Part shown: positions 52,748-63,208 of the stretch, piece by piece
Layout: each line of letters opens with the position of its first letter
Position numbering within the stretch: the stretch's first letter is position 1
DNA from: Globomyces pollinis-pini
Lineage: Eukaryota > Chytridiomycota > Chytridiomycetes > Rhizophydiales > Globomycetaceae
Assembly: GCA_025399215.1 (NCBI GenBank)
Contig: MU621136.1
Coordinates: forward strand, 1-64,000
Reading direction: 5' to 3'
Length of the DNA stretch: 64,000 bases
The notes under the pieces: model-generated
What the model was told of the DNA's origin: nothing
Databases searched by the model: none
Seen by the model: only the letters and a program-made list of their open reading frames with translations
Program-made: the position numbers and the translations under genes

Positions 52748-53977
52748 CTAGTTCAAAGGAGTCATTTCCAAATGCACATTTGAATCCAGATTCAACCTTT
52801 GAATCTCTCCATCAACCCAATCACGAAATATATTAACCAACACAGCACCCATAACCAACTGTAATGCTTGATATACTATCATGGGCACGGCTAAAAGTCC
52901 GACATTATCACTAGATCCAAAGGTAGCATACAATATTGGTAATCCAGTTACAATTGATTTACTAGCTCCAGAAAAAACGATCGCAACAACATCTCTACAA
53001 TCAAACCCAATTTGTCTTGCGATACCCCAACATATAACCACAAACCCGCCAAACTGTACAATCGTGATTATCATTAAAATCAGGAATGAAATAACTGAGA
53101 TACCTTTGAAATGATGGTGATAAAATGATTCACAAAAAATAGTGTAAATGAGTAATAGCAATAATACACTATTCACGTTAGACAAGTTCACTCTCGATAT
53201 CCAATTGACAACATTTGGTACCCAGTATCGAACAAGTTGTCCAATCACCAATGGCACCAAAATCGTCAACGTTAAATTAACAATCACAGATATAAAATCA
53301 ATAGGTTTGGTATTACCAGCTTGAAGATTGAAAAAAAGAATGATGAGAGAAGGTGAGATGATAATCCCAATGCTATTACCCACCACCGAATTGACCAATG
53401 AAGCAGCTGTATTCCCATGAGATGCTTGAGTCATCACCACATTCGAACTCACCGTTGTAGGACATATGATTGAAATCAATATCCCATCAATCAGATTCGA
53501 ATTATATCCAACCAATCCTAATAATTTACAGATTCCCAATGTTAATACGGGTAAGAGAATGAAACTAATACTTTGAACGGTTAAGATAAGTCGCCAATAT
53601 AAGAGAGCATCCAGTAAAGTACTTGTTTTTAAATCTAGACCGGAGATGAAGAATATGAGTGATACGGTTATGTAGTTTATGGTGATTTCGGATCGAATCC
53701 AACCTCCTTTACGACCTATTTCAGGATAAACCCAAGCTAATCCCATTACAATCAATAATCCAATCAAGAACCAGTATTGCTTAATGCCAGTGGTAAGTTT
53801 TGTCATGATGTTTGGTTTGGGATATGATACTGCATGTGTTTCTGGGTTTAATGCCATGACTTGAAATGAGGATAGTATAGGACTGGAATCCATTAAATTT
53901 TTGGATTCTAATGATGTCCGTCTAACGGTATCTATTGATTCAGATTGATTTGAATCCAATGAATGAGTTGATTTCAT
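52748..53977 (-). CDS. RCH1: RCH1/SLC10A7-like bile acid:sodium symporter family protein
   Basis: Plasma-membrane protein; fungal Rch1 restrains calcium uptake. A single exon of 409 residues from the first ATG. After a Ser-rich N-terminus of about 50 residues come ten or so helices: YWFLIGLLIVMGLAWVYPEIG, TVSLIFFISGLDL, ISFILLPVLTLGIC, and the family's crossover motif ISIICPTTVSSNVVMTQASHGN. Further segments include VVGNSIGIIISPSLIILFF and ALQLVMGAVLVNIF. The Ser/Thr-Asn motif after PTT is the expected ion-binding site in this family. Substrate direction is not deducible. Confidence 0.88.
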   Translation of the reverse strand: MKSTHSLDSNQSESIDTVRRTSLESKNLMDSSPILSSFQVMALNPETHAVSYPKPNIMTKLTTGIKQYWFLIGLLIVMGLAWVYPEIGRKGGWIRSEITINYITVSLIFFISGLDLKTSTLLDALLYWRLILTVQSISFILLPVLTLGICKLLGLVGYNSNLIDGILISIICPTTVSSNVVMTQASHGNTAASLVNSVVGNSIGIIISPSLIILFFNLQAGNTKPIDFISVIVNLTLTILVPLVIGQLVRYWVPNVVNWISRVNLSNVNSVLLLLLIYTIFCESFYHHHFKGISVISFLILMIITIVQFGGFVVICWGIARQIGFDCRDVVAIVFSGASKSIVTGLPILYATFGSSDNVGLLAVPMIVYQALQLVMGAVLVNIFRDWVDGEIQRLNLDSNVHLEMTPLN

Positions 53978-54307
53978 AGAAAAAAGCAAAATATTTCATT
54001 GAATTGTTAAAGTTGCTTTTGGACTGAATGATTCATTTACATCTGATCGCGTTTAAAATAGTTCAGGTTTAAGTTTAAATCAGACTGATCTAAGTTACAC
54101 AGCAGATCTAAGCTCTCAAAACCAATTTGATTTGAATAGATACTTATATTGGATTGACTACAATCATCTATAAAAATCCAAGTTATCAACATTAGTCATA
54201 TCACTAGTTATCAATCATATCACTGTAAAAACACGAAAAAAAACTCAATTGGGTTTGTTGCAAGTTCGTGTTAATTTTGTTGATTTTAAGAAAAATCGTA
54301 TTAGTTT

Positions 54308-56474
54308 ATGGACAAGGATATAGAAACACATCTCCAACCTGACCCTTACGTACTTGTTCCAAATCCCGAACGTATGACTGAATCTTTATTTCAAAACTGG
54401 GTCACCAAACCAGCATCACAAACATTTATCATGCAAGAATTGAAAGAATTAGATTCGCATTTAGATGCGCAGTATCAGAGAGTTATTCGTGATCGGAACG
54501 ACTTGGAAGCTAAATTGGTTGATCTAACATTGGCTGTGGAAAATCATCCAGATTCGTTATTACAACCGGATCTGGCTCGAAATGCAGAGGAAATTGATCC
54601 AGCTGTTGATGAACCTTCATTTGAAGCATCTATAACCAAAGAAACCTTGACACCATTAGATATAGGTATTTTTCAAACATTTCATACAATTAATCAACTA
54701 CCGATTATTTTTTGAAATCCTTACATTATTAACGTTACTTTAGAAATTAAAAAGAATAATGTACCAAATACTTTAGAACAGAAATTAGAAGGGTTGCCCC
54801 CTAAATTAGAAGTCAAGAAAGACTCTGGAATAGATTTAGATAGCGTAACAGTACATACTAAATTAACCTACAGGATGTCGATCGCCATCCAGTCATACCA
54901 CAATTCTATTTCCCTTTTGGTGAAAAGGGAAAGACAAAGCTGATTCAAATTGATGAATTAAAGGTACATTTCTTTTCAGTAACTGTTTCTAGGAAACATT
55001 AGCTAGGATTTTTAACTGGTCTCCTTCTAGTCCTGGAAAGCTGCTTGAAGAACGAGACTTTGTTGAAGTCACAGTTGCTTGTGGTTTATCACGTTACCTA
55101 AACACAACACTATTCCGCAAAGTTTCTATCGGGGCCGCAGGGGTCACTTACGACACTTTTCTAAAGTATGACTGATAAATATTAATATTGTTAGGTATTG
55201 GACCCCAATGTTGGAGCAATATCATACACTTGTATCATTAACATTTGCTGTATTAAAAAACCCACAAAAAAACCATATAACATCTGCCGATATTTATACC
55301 GTTGTCCAAGGTATACAATTTACTGTATTTATTTTAGACGTTACATTATATCATCCTGGTTTACAATTTCTTTCAGAATTACCAGTATTTCAAAATCGAT
55401 ATAGTAAATCGGACTGTATCTAACGATTAGCTGAAACGGTGGTTACTAGACTATTTTATTCCAAACTTCATAATCATTATCCACACATGACACTATCTGA
55501 ATTCAAGAAAACAGAATTTTTCGACTCATTGATGAGATTGGATACCGTAAAAGACATCAATTTGGTAATGTATCAATATTTAACCCATTAGACACAGGAC
55601 CTGTTTTCATACCAGCATTTTTATGTAATATATTGTAAATTTTGGGAATTGGATAGTGACCATGACATGATTATCAATCTATCACGATTGGTAAAGTATG
55701 ATGTGGGAACGATGACGGAAGCCATTTTGAAACGTGTCATTAATGGATGTGGGAAACCAATGGAACAACCTGGATCAATGAATTATGAAGATTTTATATG
55801 GTTTATTTTGTCAACGGAAGATAAACGAACAACGCAAGCGATTGAATATTGGTTTAGATGTGTTGATTTAGATGGAGATGGAATTATTTCACTTTATGAA
55901 ATTGAACACTTTTATACTCATCAATATCGACGAATGCAGTGCAGTCGAATGTCGGATACTTGGAAATTTGAAGATTACGTTTGCAGCTTGTAATTTATTG
56001 TTTTTATTCATACTGTTAGAATGGATTTGATTAGACCTAAAGTGGCACATCAAGTTACATTGAGAGATTTAAAGAATTCTAGAAGTGCAGGATTATTTTT
56101 TGATATGTTGTTTGATTTACGAAAGTATGATTCGTATATGAGAAGGATCGATCCAATTTTCAGAGATATTGATGAAATGCATATTGATAATCCAGATGGT
56201 ACAAAAACAATTCTAGAGTAATCAACATTGCGATATCACTAACAATCGTAGAGGATTTCAAAAGTTTGCAGCAAGGTCGTATATGATTTTAGCCGATGAA
56301 GAATCCCAAGGCGATGATAGTTCAGATCAGCTGGATGATTACGCGTTTAATGACCCATTAGATCAAGGTATGCCATCAGATTGGTCGGAAGATACTGAAG
56401 AGCATTCTTGGGGAGATGAAGATGACGATGAAGTCGAGAATGAAGACGAAAACTTGGATGACACCACGAATTAA
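54308..56474 (+). CDS. PP2A regulatory subunit B'' (PPP2R3/PR72-like)
   Basis: EF-hand regulatory subunit that directs protein phosphatase 2A. Introns include one of 78 bp (54666-54743) and several near 28 bp. The family signature IPQFYFPFGEK comes after the N-terminal region, followed by ARIFNW and a first EF-hand region. LDSDHDMIINLSRLVKY is the first calcium loop with DSDHD, and LDLDGDGIISLYEIEHFY-like is the second (residues DLDGDGIISLYE), a complete canonical loop. ERRxQ-like YTHQYRRMQ follows. The C-terminal block has LFFDMLFDLRKYDSYMRRIDP and FQKFAARSYMILADEE, then an acidic tail. B'' subunits occur in animals and plants but are lacking in budding yeast. Confidence 0.88.
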
Positions 56475-56618
56475 AATATTACTTCATACCTTTTTTCTTA
56501 TTTAAAAAAAGAATAAAATCGTTCTTACAAAACTTTCATCTTTCATTTCATCTTTATTTTTAGAGTCAAACACAAAACTGTAAACAATAAACCAAAATAA
56601 CACCTAATCTATCTCTAT

Positions 56619-58704
56619 CTATTCTTGAGTAATCTTTTCCTGGTCGAGCACTGGCTCAGCCTCTTTTAATGGAATAGATTCTTGTTCAGGTGGGGATGTC
56701 ATAGGCAATGATTCAGATTCATCTGTGGATTAGAGTAATTTGGACTTACTGTTGCTTGGTACTGCTTCAGTAGCGTCACTTGGTTCTGCTTGTGGAATGT
56801 TTGATTGACTTTTGTTTAATGCAGGTTGACTCTTGTTCAACACTGGTTGACTATTGTTTAATGCAGGTTGGCTCTTGTTTAATGCAGGTTGACTCTTGTT
56901 TAGTACTGGTTGGCTATTGCTCAATGCAGGCTGGCTCTTGTTTAAAGCAGCTTGGCTTTTGGCAAGCTCTGTAGGTGCAGCATCATTCAATTGTGGTTGG
57001 CTTTTGTTCAAGACAGGTTGGCTCTTGTTCAATTCACCAATGCTTTTTGCAATATCAGAAACAGGAGCTTCTGTCAGTGCTGGCTGGCTTTTATTGATTG
57101 CAGGTTGACTTTTACTTAAAGCCTGTTGACTTTTGTTCAATGCTGATTGACTTTTGAGTGCAGCAGGGGCTTCATTAAGAGCAGCTTGACTTTTGCTTAC
57201 TTCGTTTGCACCACTTAGTACTGATTGACTTGCAAGAGCCGGTTGGCTTTTAGATAACGCAGATTTACTTTGACTAAGATTTGTTGCACCATCAGAGAGC
57301 GCTTGCTGGCTCTTTATTTTTTCACCAGTAGATTCAGAGAGTACTGGCTGGCTTTTTCTTAGTTCCGATTGGTCAGATTGTGTCAATGCTGGCTGACTTT
57401 TGTTTAATGCAGGCTGGCTTTTGTTCAAAGCTGGTTGGCTCTTGCTTTCCGCTTGGCTAGCGATTCCCACATCAGCAGCTTGCGTCACATCATCAGCTGC
57501 CCCAGAATTGTCCAAGTTATTCTCCAATTGAGCAGGTTCTTGTTGACTATCGTTTGGCATAGCTGCAGGTTGATTTTCAACTTCACTTTGACCTTCTGCG
57601 GCAGTTGGTTCACTAGTATTTAATAATGCTTGAGATGGATCTGCTTCTGAAGCATTTTCCAATGGAGCTGTCTCATTTTGAGCAGTACCATTGGCAACAG
57701 TATCATTCGGAGCAGATACCTCCGAAGGCTGTTGTGTGACTCCTGTTGCTTCAGCAGAAGCATCAGTTAAGGCAGGTACACTCTTGGCCAATTGTGGTTG
57801 AGATTTGGCTAAAGCAGGTTGAGATTTGCTCAAGGCAGCCTGAGACTCGGTCTTTGAACGGTTTAATTGAACATCACCACTAGATTTTCAGTAATAAAAT
57901 ATTTTACTTGTTAGAAGGTTCTGGATCAGGTAAAGCTTGAGTTTTCAAATCGGGTTGACTCTTGTTTAATACAGGCTGGCTCTTATTCAAAGCAGGTTGA
58001 CTTTTATTGAGTACAGGTTGACTGTTGTTCAATGCCGGTTGGCTTTTATTGAGCACAGGTTGACTTTTATTGAGCGCAGGTTGACTGCTGGTCAACGCCG
58101 GTTGACTTTTATTGAGCGCAGGTTGGCTACCGTTCAATGCAGGTTGACTCTTTTTCACTTCATCTGTTATTAAAAGATTAGACATAATACATACTGTCAA
58201 CTGGTTTAGATTCTTGTGATTCCATTGGTTTCTGAATTTCTTGAGTCGGAGTAATATCTGCACTGGCTTCTGTCTCTTTTGGCATTTGAGTTTCTTCAGC
58301 TGGAACAACAGGTGCTTTCGTTTCGGTTTGCTGAGTCGGGACAACAGCTACCTTAGTTTCCTGAGATGGCACAATAGGTGGTTTCTCTGGTGTATCAGAG
58401 ACTATTTGGTTTGATCTAGGATCAATTTTAGTCGTGACCGGCTATCAGATTAGCAAAATCAATGAATCATTACGGATTGATAAGTTGGTGGTTCCTCTTG
58501 AATAGTTTGAGACTTTGGCTTTTGAGGAGGTGGTACAAATTTAGTTGGTTCTCGTACGATGATCATTGGCATCATCAATCCGTTATCATCTGCTGTTTTT
58601 TTAATTGGTGGTTGAGGAGGTTTATTAATCATAGCTTGTTTTGCATTATCACGTCCATTGATAGTTTGAGCAACTGGATCTGCTTTTGATGCTCCACAAC
58701 CCAT
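56619..58704 (-). CDS. N-myristoylation-motif protein with SQP(A/V)LNK heptad repeats
   Basis: Five exons (introns 56723-56749, 57880-57907, a 31-bp and a 32-bp one) give 655 residues. The N-terminus MGCGASKADP matches a myristoylation site (Gly2, Ser6) with Cys3 available for palmitoylation, so membrane tethering is likely. A Pro-rich region (PPQPPIKK, FVPPPQKP) and a Pro/Glu/Thr-rich stretch precede two arrays of a seven-residue unit S-Q-P-(A/V)-L-N-K: ten units in the penultimate large array and about seventeen exact ones, plus degenerate copies, in the last. No family was recognised. Each repeat carries an SQ dipeptide and a Lys before it. It ends in an acidic tail (DQEKITQE). Confidence 0.8.
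56750..58160. repeat. 21-bp coding repeat arrays (heptad SQP(A/V)LNK)
   Basis: Imperfect 21-bp units encode the heptads on the minus strand. The best-preserved blocks are 56816-56950, 57395-57440 and 57945-58155, where adjacent units differ mainly at third positions and at the Ala/Val and Lys/Asn switches. The pattern implies repeated unequal exchange. Confidence 0.85.
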
Positions 58705-58993
58705 CGAAACCTTTTACAAAATATTGATTACAACCAATGGACAGTGTTTTGCTTACATTTAAACAATGTCGATGTCATCCACCCCCACAACGTCAAAACA
58801 TTACAACAGTCATTCAAACGAGAATTATACTGACGAGTAAATTTATTTTATAGGACTCTATTCAGTTTCGTATCATTTGTTGACAACAGTCCTTCAAAGT
58901 CACTCGTTATTTGCAACCCAACAATAATAATGGCATGATTTATTAAATATATATGAAATATATTTATTGAAATATATGAGGTTTTGAGATACA

Positions 58994-59281
58994 TCAGGGA
59001 TTTCTAACTTTAAACCAGTCAGGATATTTTCTTGCTTGTACAGCAGCTTGGTCAAGTACAAAATCTCCAATCCAAAAGTACTATAAATCATTATCATCAA
59101 AAACTAGTTACGGTTGTTAATCCTGAACGTACAGCTTCATTTTCAATCTTTTCAATCCTCAATTCTACAAAAATAGATAAATTATCATGTTGTAAATACC
59201 AACTCCATTAGCTCTCTTTAAACTGGCAAAGGCACAACTGACGACTGTTGCATTTAATGCAAACTTTATAATGGCAGACAT
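58994..59281 (-). CDS. ATG44: Mitofissin (Atg44/DUF1748) small mitochondrial protein
   Basis: Mitofissins are about 70-residue intermembrane-space proteins that drive mitochondrial fission in mitophagy. Three exons (introns 59165-59199, 35 bp, and 59081-59111, 31 bp) give 73 residues, the family length. The pattern fits DUF1748: ALNATVVSCAFASLKRANGV parallels the xxDAxxxSxxLAGIKRxTG core, and YFWIGDFVLD parallels the YxxIGDxVxD end. It is not predicted as a single long frame, so it is easily missed. The Asp before the first helix end is replaced by Asn (LNAT). The assignment rests on recall of family spacing, not a search. Confidence 0.75.
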
Positions 59282-59446
59282 TTTGAATAGGAAAAAATCC
59301 GCTGTGACTGATTCAAAAAATAAAAACAACTGTAACCTTGTTTATGCTTTTAATTTTAAGCTACTAGGAATTGGTATTTGGAGTATCATTAGAACGAATT
59401 ACATCAATAACGGTAATAGTTCAATTTTTATTGACAAGTGTCATTT

Positions 59447-61985
59447 TTAACCCCATCCCAATTCTGATAAGATTTGATGATAAGCTTCTTTAAAATGACA
59501 AAATTCACCAGTCATTCTTCGAGTTCGAAGTGCATGAAGGTTAAGTAACCAAACTTTACATATTTCGGCTTCAAAACTAACAATTATGTTTCCATTCGAA
59601 TCTAATTGTTTACACGTAAATAGATAGTAATCTTCATGTCGTTGGTATTTTAAATTGATTCCATCGATTCTGGAATATTTTATCAATGATTGATGTAAAT
59701 CTTGAAACATGGTGGCTGGATCTCGATTAGATGATCCAGCTCGATTGAAAGAAAATCGCATCGTTCGAATCGTTTTTGGTGGTTTATGAATTGTATGAAA
59801 GGACATGATATCTTCAATATTGATTGTCTTGTCCAAAGCAGATAAAGAGTCTTCGATGGTATTGGAATTGTTAAGCGACCCAGTATTATTTTCTGAAGAC
59901 GCTTCTTTTTTGGATGGCCCAACCATGGACATGCGTCGAAGTACGGCGTTCTCTCGATCCATTGGAACAGCTGCTACAGGAACAATCTTTGACGAGTTGG
60001 TTTCAAGAAATGTCAGAGTTGCTCTTCTACCTCTCTTTGGTATAGGTACATCGCTTGATTTCAATTCTTCACTTTTAAATATTTTTCCTTTGCTGGAGTG
60101 ACTATACGATCTCATTTTCTTTACAGGTAGAGACTGTGACTTTGGAAGAATGATATTCGTATTACTATCAGTTTGTGCAACTTTCTTGGATGGCTCGGGT
60201 ATAACAGAACCTTCGGGTATGTCAGAAACTTCAGGAATGGAAGGATCTTCGGGTATATCAGAATCTTCAGGTAATATTTGCTTCATTTCCACTACTCCGA
60301 AATCATTTTCACTTCTTACCGTAATACTTGGTCTACGGCTAGAAGGACCTGATAGCTTATTGGTTACTGCAGAAATTGAACTGTCAGTTGATTGAAATTT
60401 CGGCCCACTATGGGCATTTTCCTCTGAAATACCAAAAATGCCACTTTTTCTAGGAGTTTGATTTACTTCTCCGTTTCTATCTGGAATCTCTTGAAAAGAA
60501 AACCTTCTATTAGACTTTGGAGGAATGATATTTTGCAAATCGTTTGCCTGACTTGAAATAACAATTGATTTTCTTTCGGTTGGGGATTGCAAAGCCGACC
60601 TTCCCGATAAACCATTTCGTTTGTTATCGTCAAGTGAACCAACTGGCAAACTATTTCTTTTTGATTGTAATGGATTGAAGTGATACACAACCATTCCATT
60701 TTCATGACTTATACTTTTTATCACATGGCTCAACAAAACATCATCACCAATTTTTGCAATTGCTGGTGCTTTTCGTATCAACGGGGGTAAATTTCCAAAG
60801 TTGATCCAGGGGTGTGATATAATACTATCCATATCCACTCTTTTCATCGGATCTTTAACAAATATTTTCGAAAACAAGTCAATCAACTCTAAGGATGGTC
60901 AACATGGTAAACGTTTTACCTTCCGAAAATGTATTAGGTATAACATAATCTATCGATTTAATTTTTTTGTAAAGGTCGCTGATAGATTTGCCTGCAAAAG
61001 GCGGTTCGCCTACAATCATGATATACAAAACAACACCCATAGCCCAAATATCTACAATCTAAGTGTTTTTGGTGATTACCAGACTTGATACCGTTATAAG
61101 GAACTCCTGATATTAATTCAACAGCTGCATAATTAGGAGTTCCACAAAACGTTTTCATGTATTGTCCAGTTTCCCCATCAAACGTTCTACCCAAACCAAA
61201 ATCAGAAATCAATATATCTTTATCTTGACTCAACAATAAATTTTCTAATTTCAAATCTCGATGAACAACATTTGATCGATGTATATAATCCATTCCTGCA
61301 ACAATTTGTCGAAATATCTTTCTTGCATCTTTTTCTGAAAGTTTTCCATTCACAGTAATGAAATCCATTAATTCACCACCTTTTGCGTATTCCCTGTGAA
61401 TTAATTGATGTAAAACTCACATCACAACGTAGCATTCCTCATCTGTTTCAATGACTTGAAAAGTTTTGATTATATTTGGATGATTCAGTCGCATCAACAA
61501 TAGTACTTCTTTCTGAATTTTTTTAAATAAAGAAACGAATTATACCTGAAAAGCAGATACAAAGGGTATTTTAGATACTGTTGGCTGATCAACAGATACG
61601 GTAACTGTTTCCGGTAATGTCATTCGTTCTCGTGTTTCTTTTGCAACTTGTTGGATTAGAGTGGAAAAATCCACTGGTTCTTCTTTATCTAATTCTTCTT
61701 TCCCATGTAATTTTCGATTACGGTCCAACTCTTTAACGGCTTCTATCTGTGCTTTTTGTCGTAAGGCTAATAATCTACGTTTTTCCCTCTCTTCATGTAT
61801 CTTTTTACTCTTCTTTGCACTTTCCTCCATTAACTTCTTGTCGATTACTTTAATAGCAACCTATTTGTAAATATTTTAGAAAATACTTTTTGTCCAGTGT
61901 CATTATGTGTAGCTAATTTGACTTTACTAAATGCTCCTTGTCCAATAGTTTTACCTATTGTATAGTCCCCTAACTTTACTTTCAT
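59447..61985 (-). CDS. CAMK-group Ser/Thr kinase with C-terminal KA1 domain, copy 2
   Basis: Paralogue of the kinase at 12080-14424. The N-terminus MKVKLGDYTIGKTIGQGAFSK carries the P-loop; the catalytic Lys follows in VAIKVIDKKLM. Between it and helix C (KEVLLLMRLNHPN) is a charged insertion of about 95 residues, including EEREKRRLLALRQKAQIEA, roughly double that of copy 1. [21 protein letters not shown] and [12 protein letters not shown] follow; APE reads AVE. A long Ser-rich linker contains a (S/D)IPE(D/G)S repeat (SDIPEDPSIPEVSDIPEGS). KA1 ends the protein: SFEAEICKVWLLNLHALRTRR. About five introns; not every join was checked. Confidence 0.87.
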
Positions 61986-62270
61986 GAGGATAAGTTTGTT
62001 AGTTTGTTTGTTACAATGGATAGGGTAGATCCATGGCAAACCAAAGTATCCATTTTATTCAAATCCGAACTTTGTATTTATACTTGCGGATAATTGTATA
62101 GAATAGACATAGGGAATATTGGGCTGATGTTTGGTTAGTAGTGTTGTGTACTGACTTCCATTGTGGTTTCCAATTTTAAATCCTACAAATATGGTAAAAA
62201 TGTTACAAAACCGGGTAAGGATTAAAAGTTTTAAAGACTCGAATTTTATGATTACAGTTTCCAAATTTAT
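61986..62270. other. Intergenic region, kinase copy 2 to universal stress protein
   Basis: 285 bp. A minus-strand frame of 69 residues at 62055-62264 looks random and has no start context or family resemblance. No gene called. Confidence 0.4.
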
Positions 62271-62908
62271 TTAAGGTTTACGAACTACAACTACAGGGAT
62301 TGGACTTGTATTTAGAATGTAATTTGAGACAGAACCCATCATTAATCCTTCCAAGTTGGATTGACCACGAGATCCAATCACTAACATTCTGTATTTACTT
62401 GAAGTTGGTTGTTTTAATTTTTCCAAGATTGCAGATCGTGCATCCTCATTCCAAGATGCATGGACTCGGAATAAAATATCTTTACCGGATTTTTTGATCA
62501 ATTCCTTCATTTTGTTATGTATTTGAATCATATTCTATTGAATTAATAAACAACTATGAATTTTACTTGAGTTCTGAAATGAGCAGGATCATCATCAGAT
62601 TTGACGAGGTCTCTTGGGTCCAAGACATGGTAGACTGTTAACATGTCAGCAGGTAGGACAACATTTCGAATAGCAAAATCGACAGCATCCCAAGAATTTT
62701 CAGATAAATCGACAGAAACCAAGATATGACGACCACCTTCCTTAGGTTGGGCGGTGATAGCGTCAATGTCGGTACAGTTATCAGGAAACTTTGGAACACT
62801 TAGTTCGGCTTGTGAATTATGACCAGCAGATATCATTGAATTGAATAATGTTTTAGTATAGTAATTTGAAGGTGGTTTTATATTCGTTAAAGACACATGA
62901 TGAGTCAT
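62271..62908 (-). CDS. Universal stress protein (UspA) family protein
   Basis: One 32-bp intron (62535-62566) leaves 201 residues. After a variable N-terminus of about 60 residues comes the Usp fold: RHILVSVDLSENSWDAVDFAIRN, the LTVYHVLDPRD strand and, at the C-terminus, the nucleotide-binding signature YRMLVIGSRGQSNLEGLMMGSVSNYILN, of the G-x2-G-x9-G-(S/T) type, ending SPIPVVVVRKP. ATP binding is expected for proteins with this loop. In fungi such proteins are stress-linked, but the target is unknown. The ATG used is the first in the frame. Confidence 0.9.
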
Positions 62909-63208
62909 GGTGAAGCACAATACATCAAATTAACTAAGTTGGTGTCCAAATTGATGAAGACCAGATTGATAGACCACAATCATTAAAATTGATATTAATA
63001 AGGATTTTTAATAAAGTTTCCAATTATTGAGTTCTAATAACATACAGTATATGAAATCTTATAATTTATTATAAAAAACAGAAAACAATTCACCATCAAA
63101 TTATTAAGATTAACTAATCAATCTACTATTCGTATTGATTTCATTCTTTCCATTGAATTCGATTTCAATTCACTCCATCGTTACTTTTTTTATTTTTTTT
63201 TGTTGAAA

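Noticed and set aside
56780..57108. Plus-strand frames rich in Cys, Trp and Leu
   Set aside because: Antisense translations of the SQPALNK repeat; the minus strand has the acylation motif and continuous exons.
57395..58155. Repeat array read as a transposon or CRISPR-like array
   Set aside because: The 21-bp units are coding, without spacers, and keep the reading frame.
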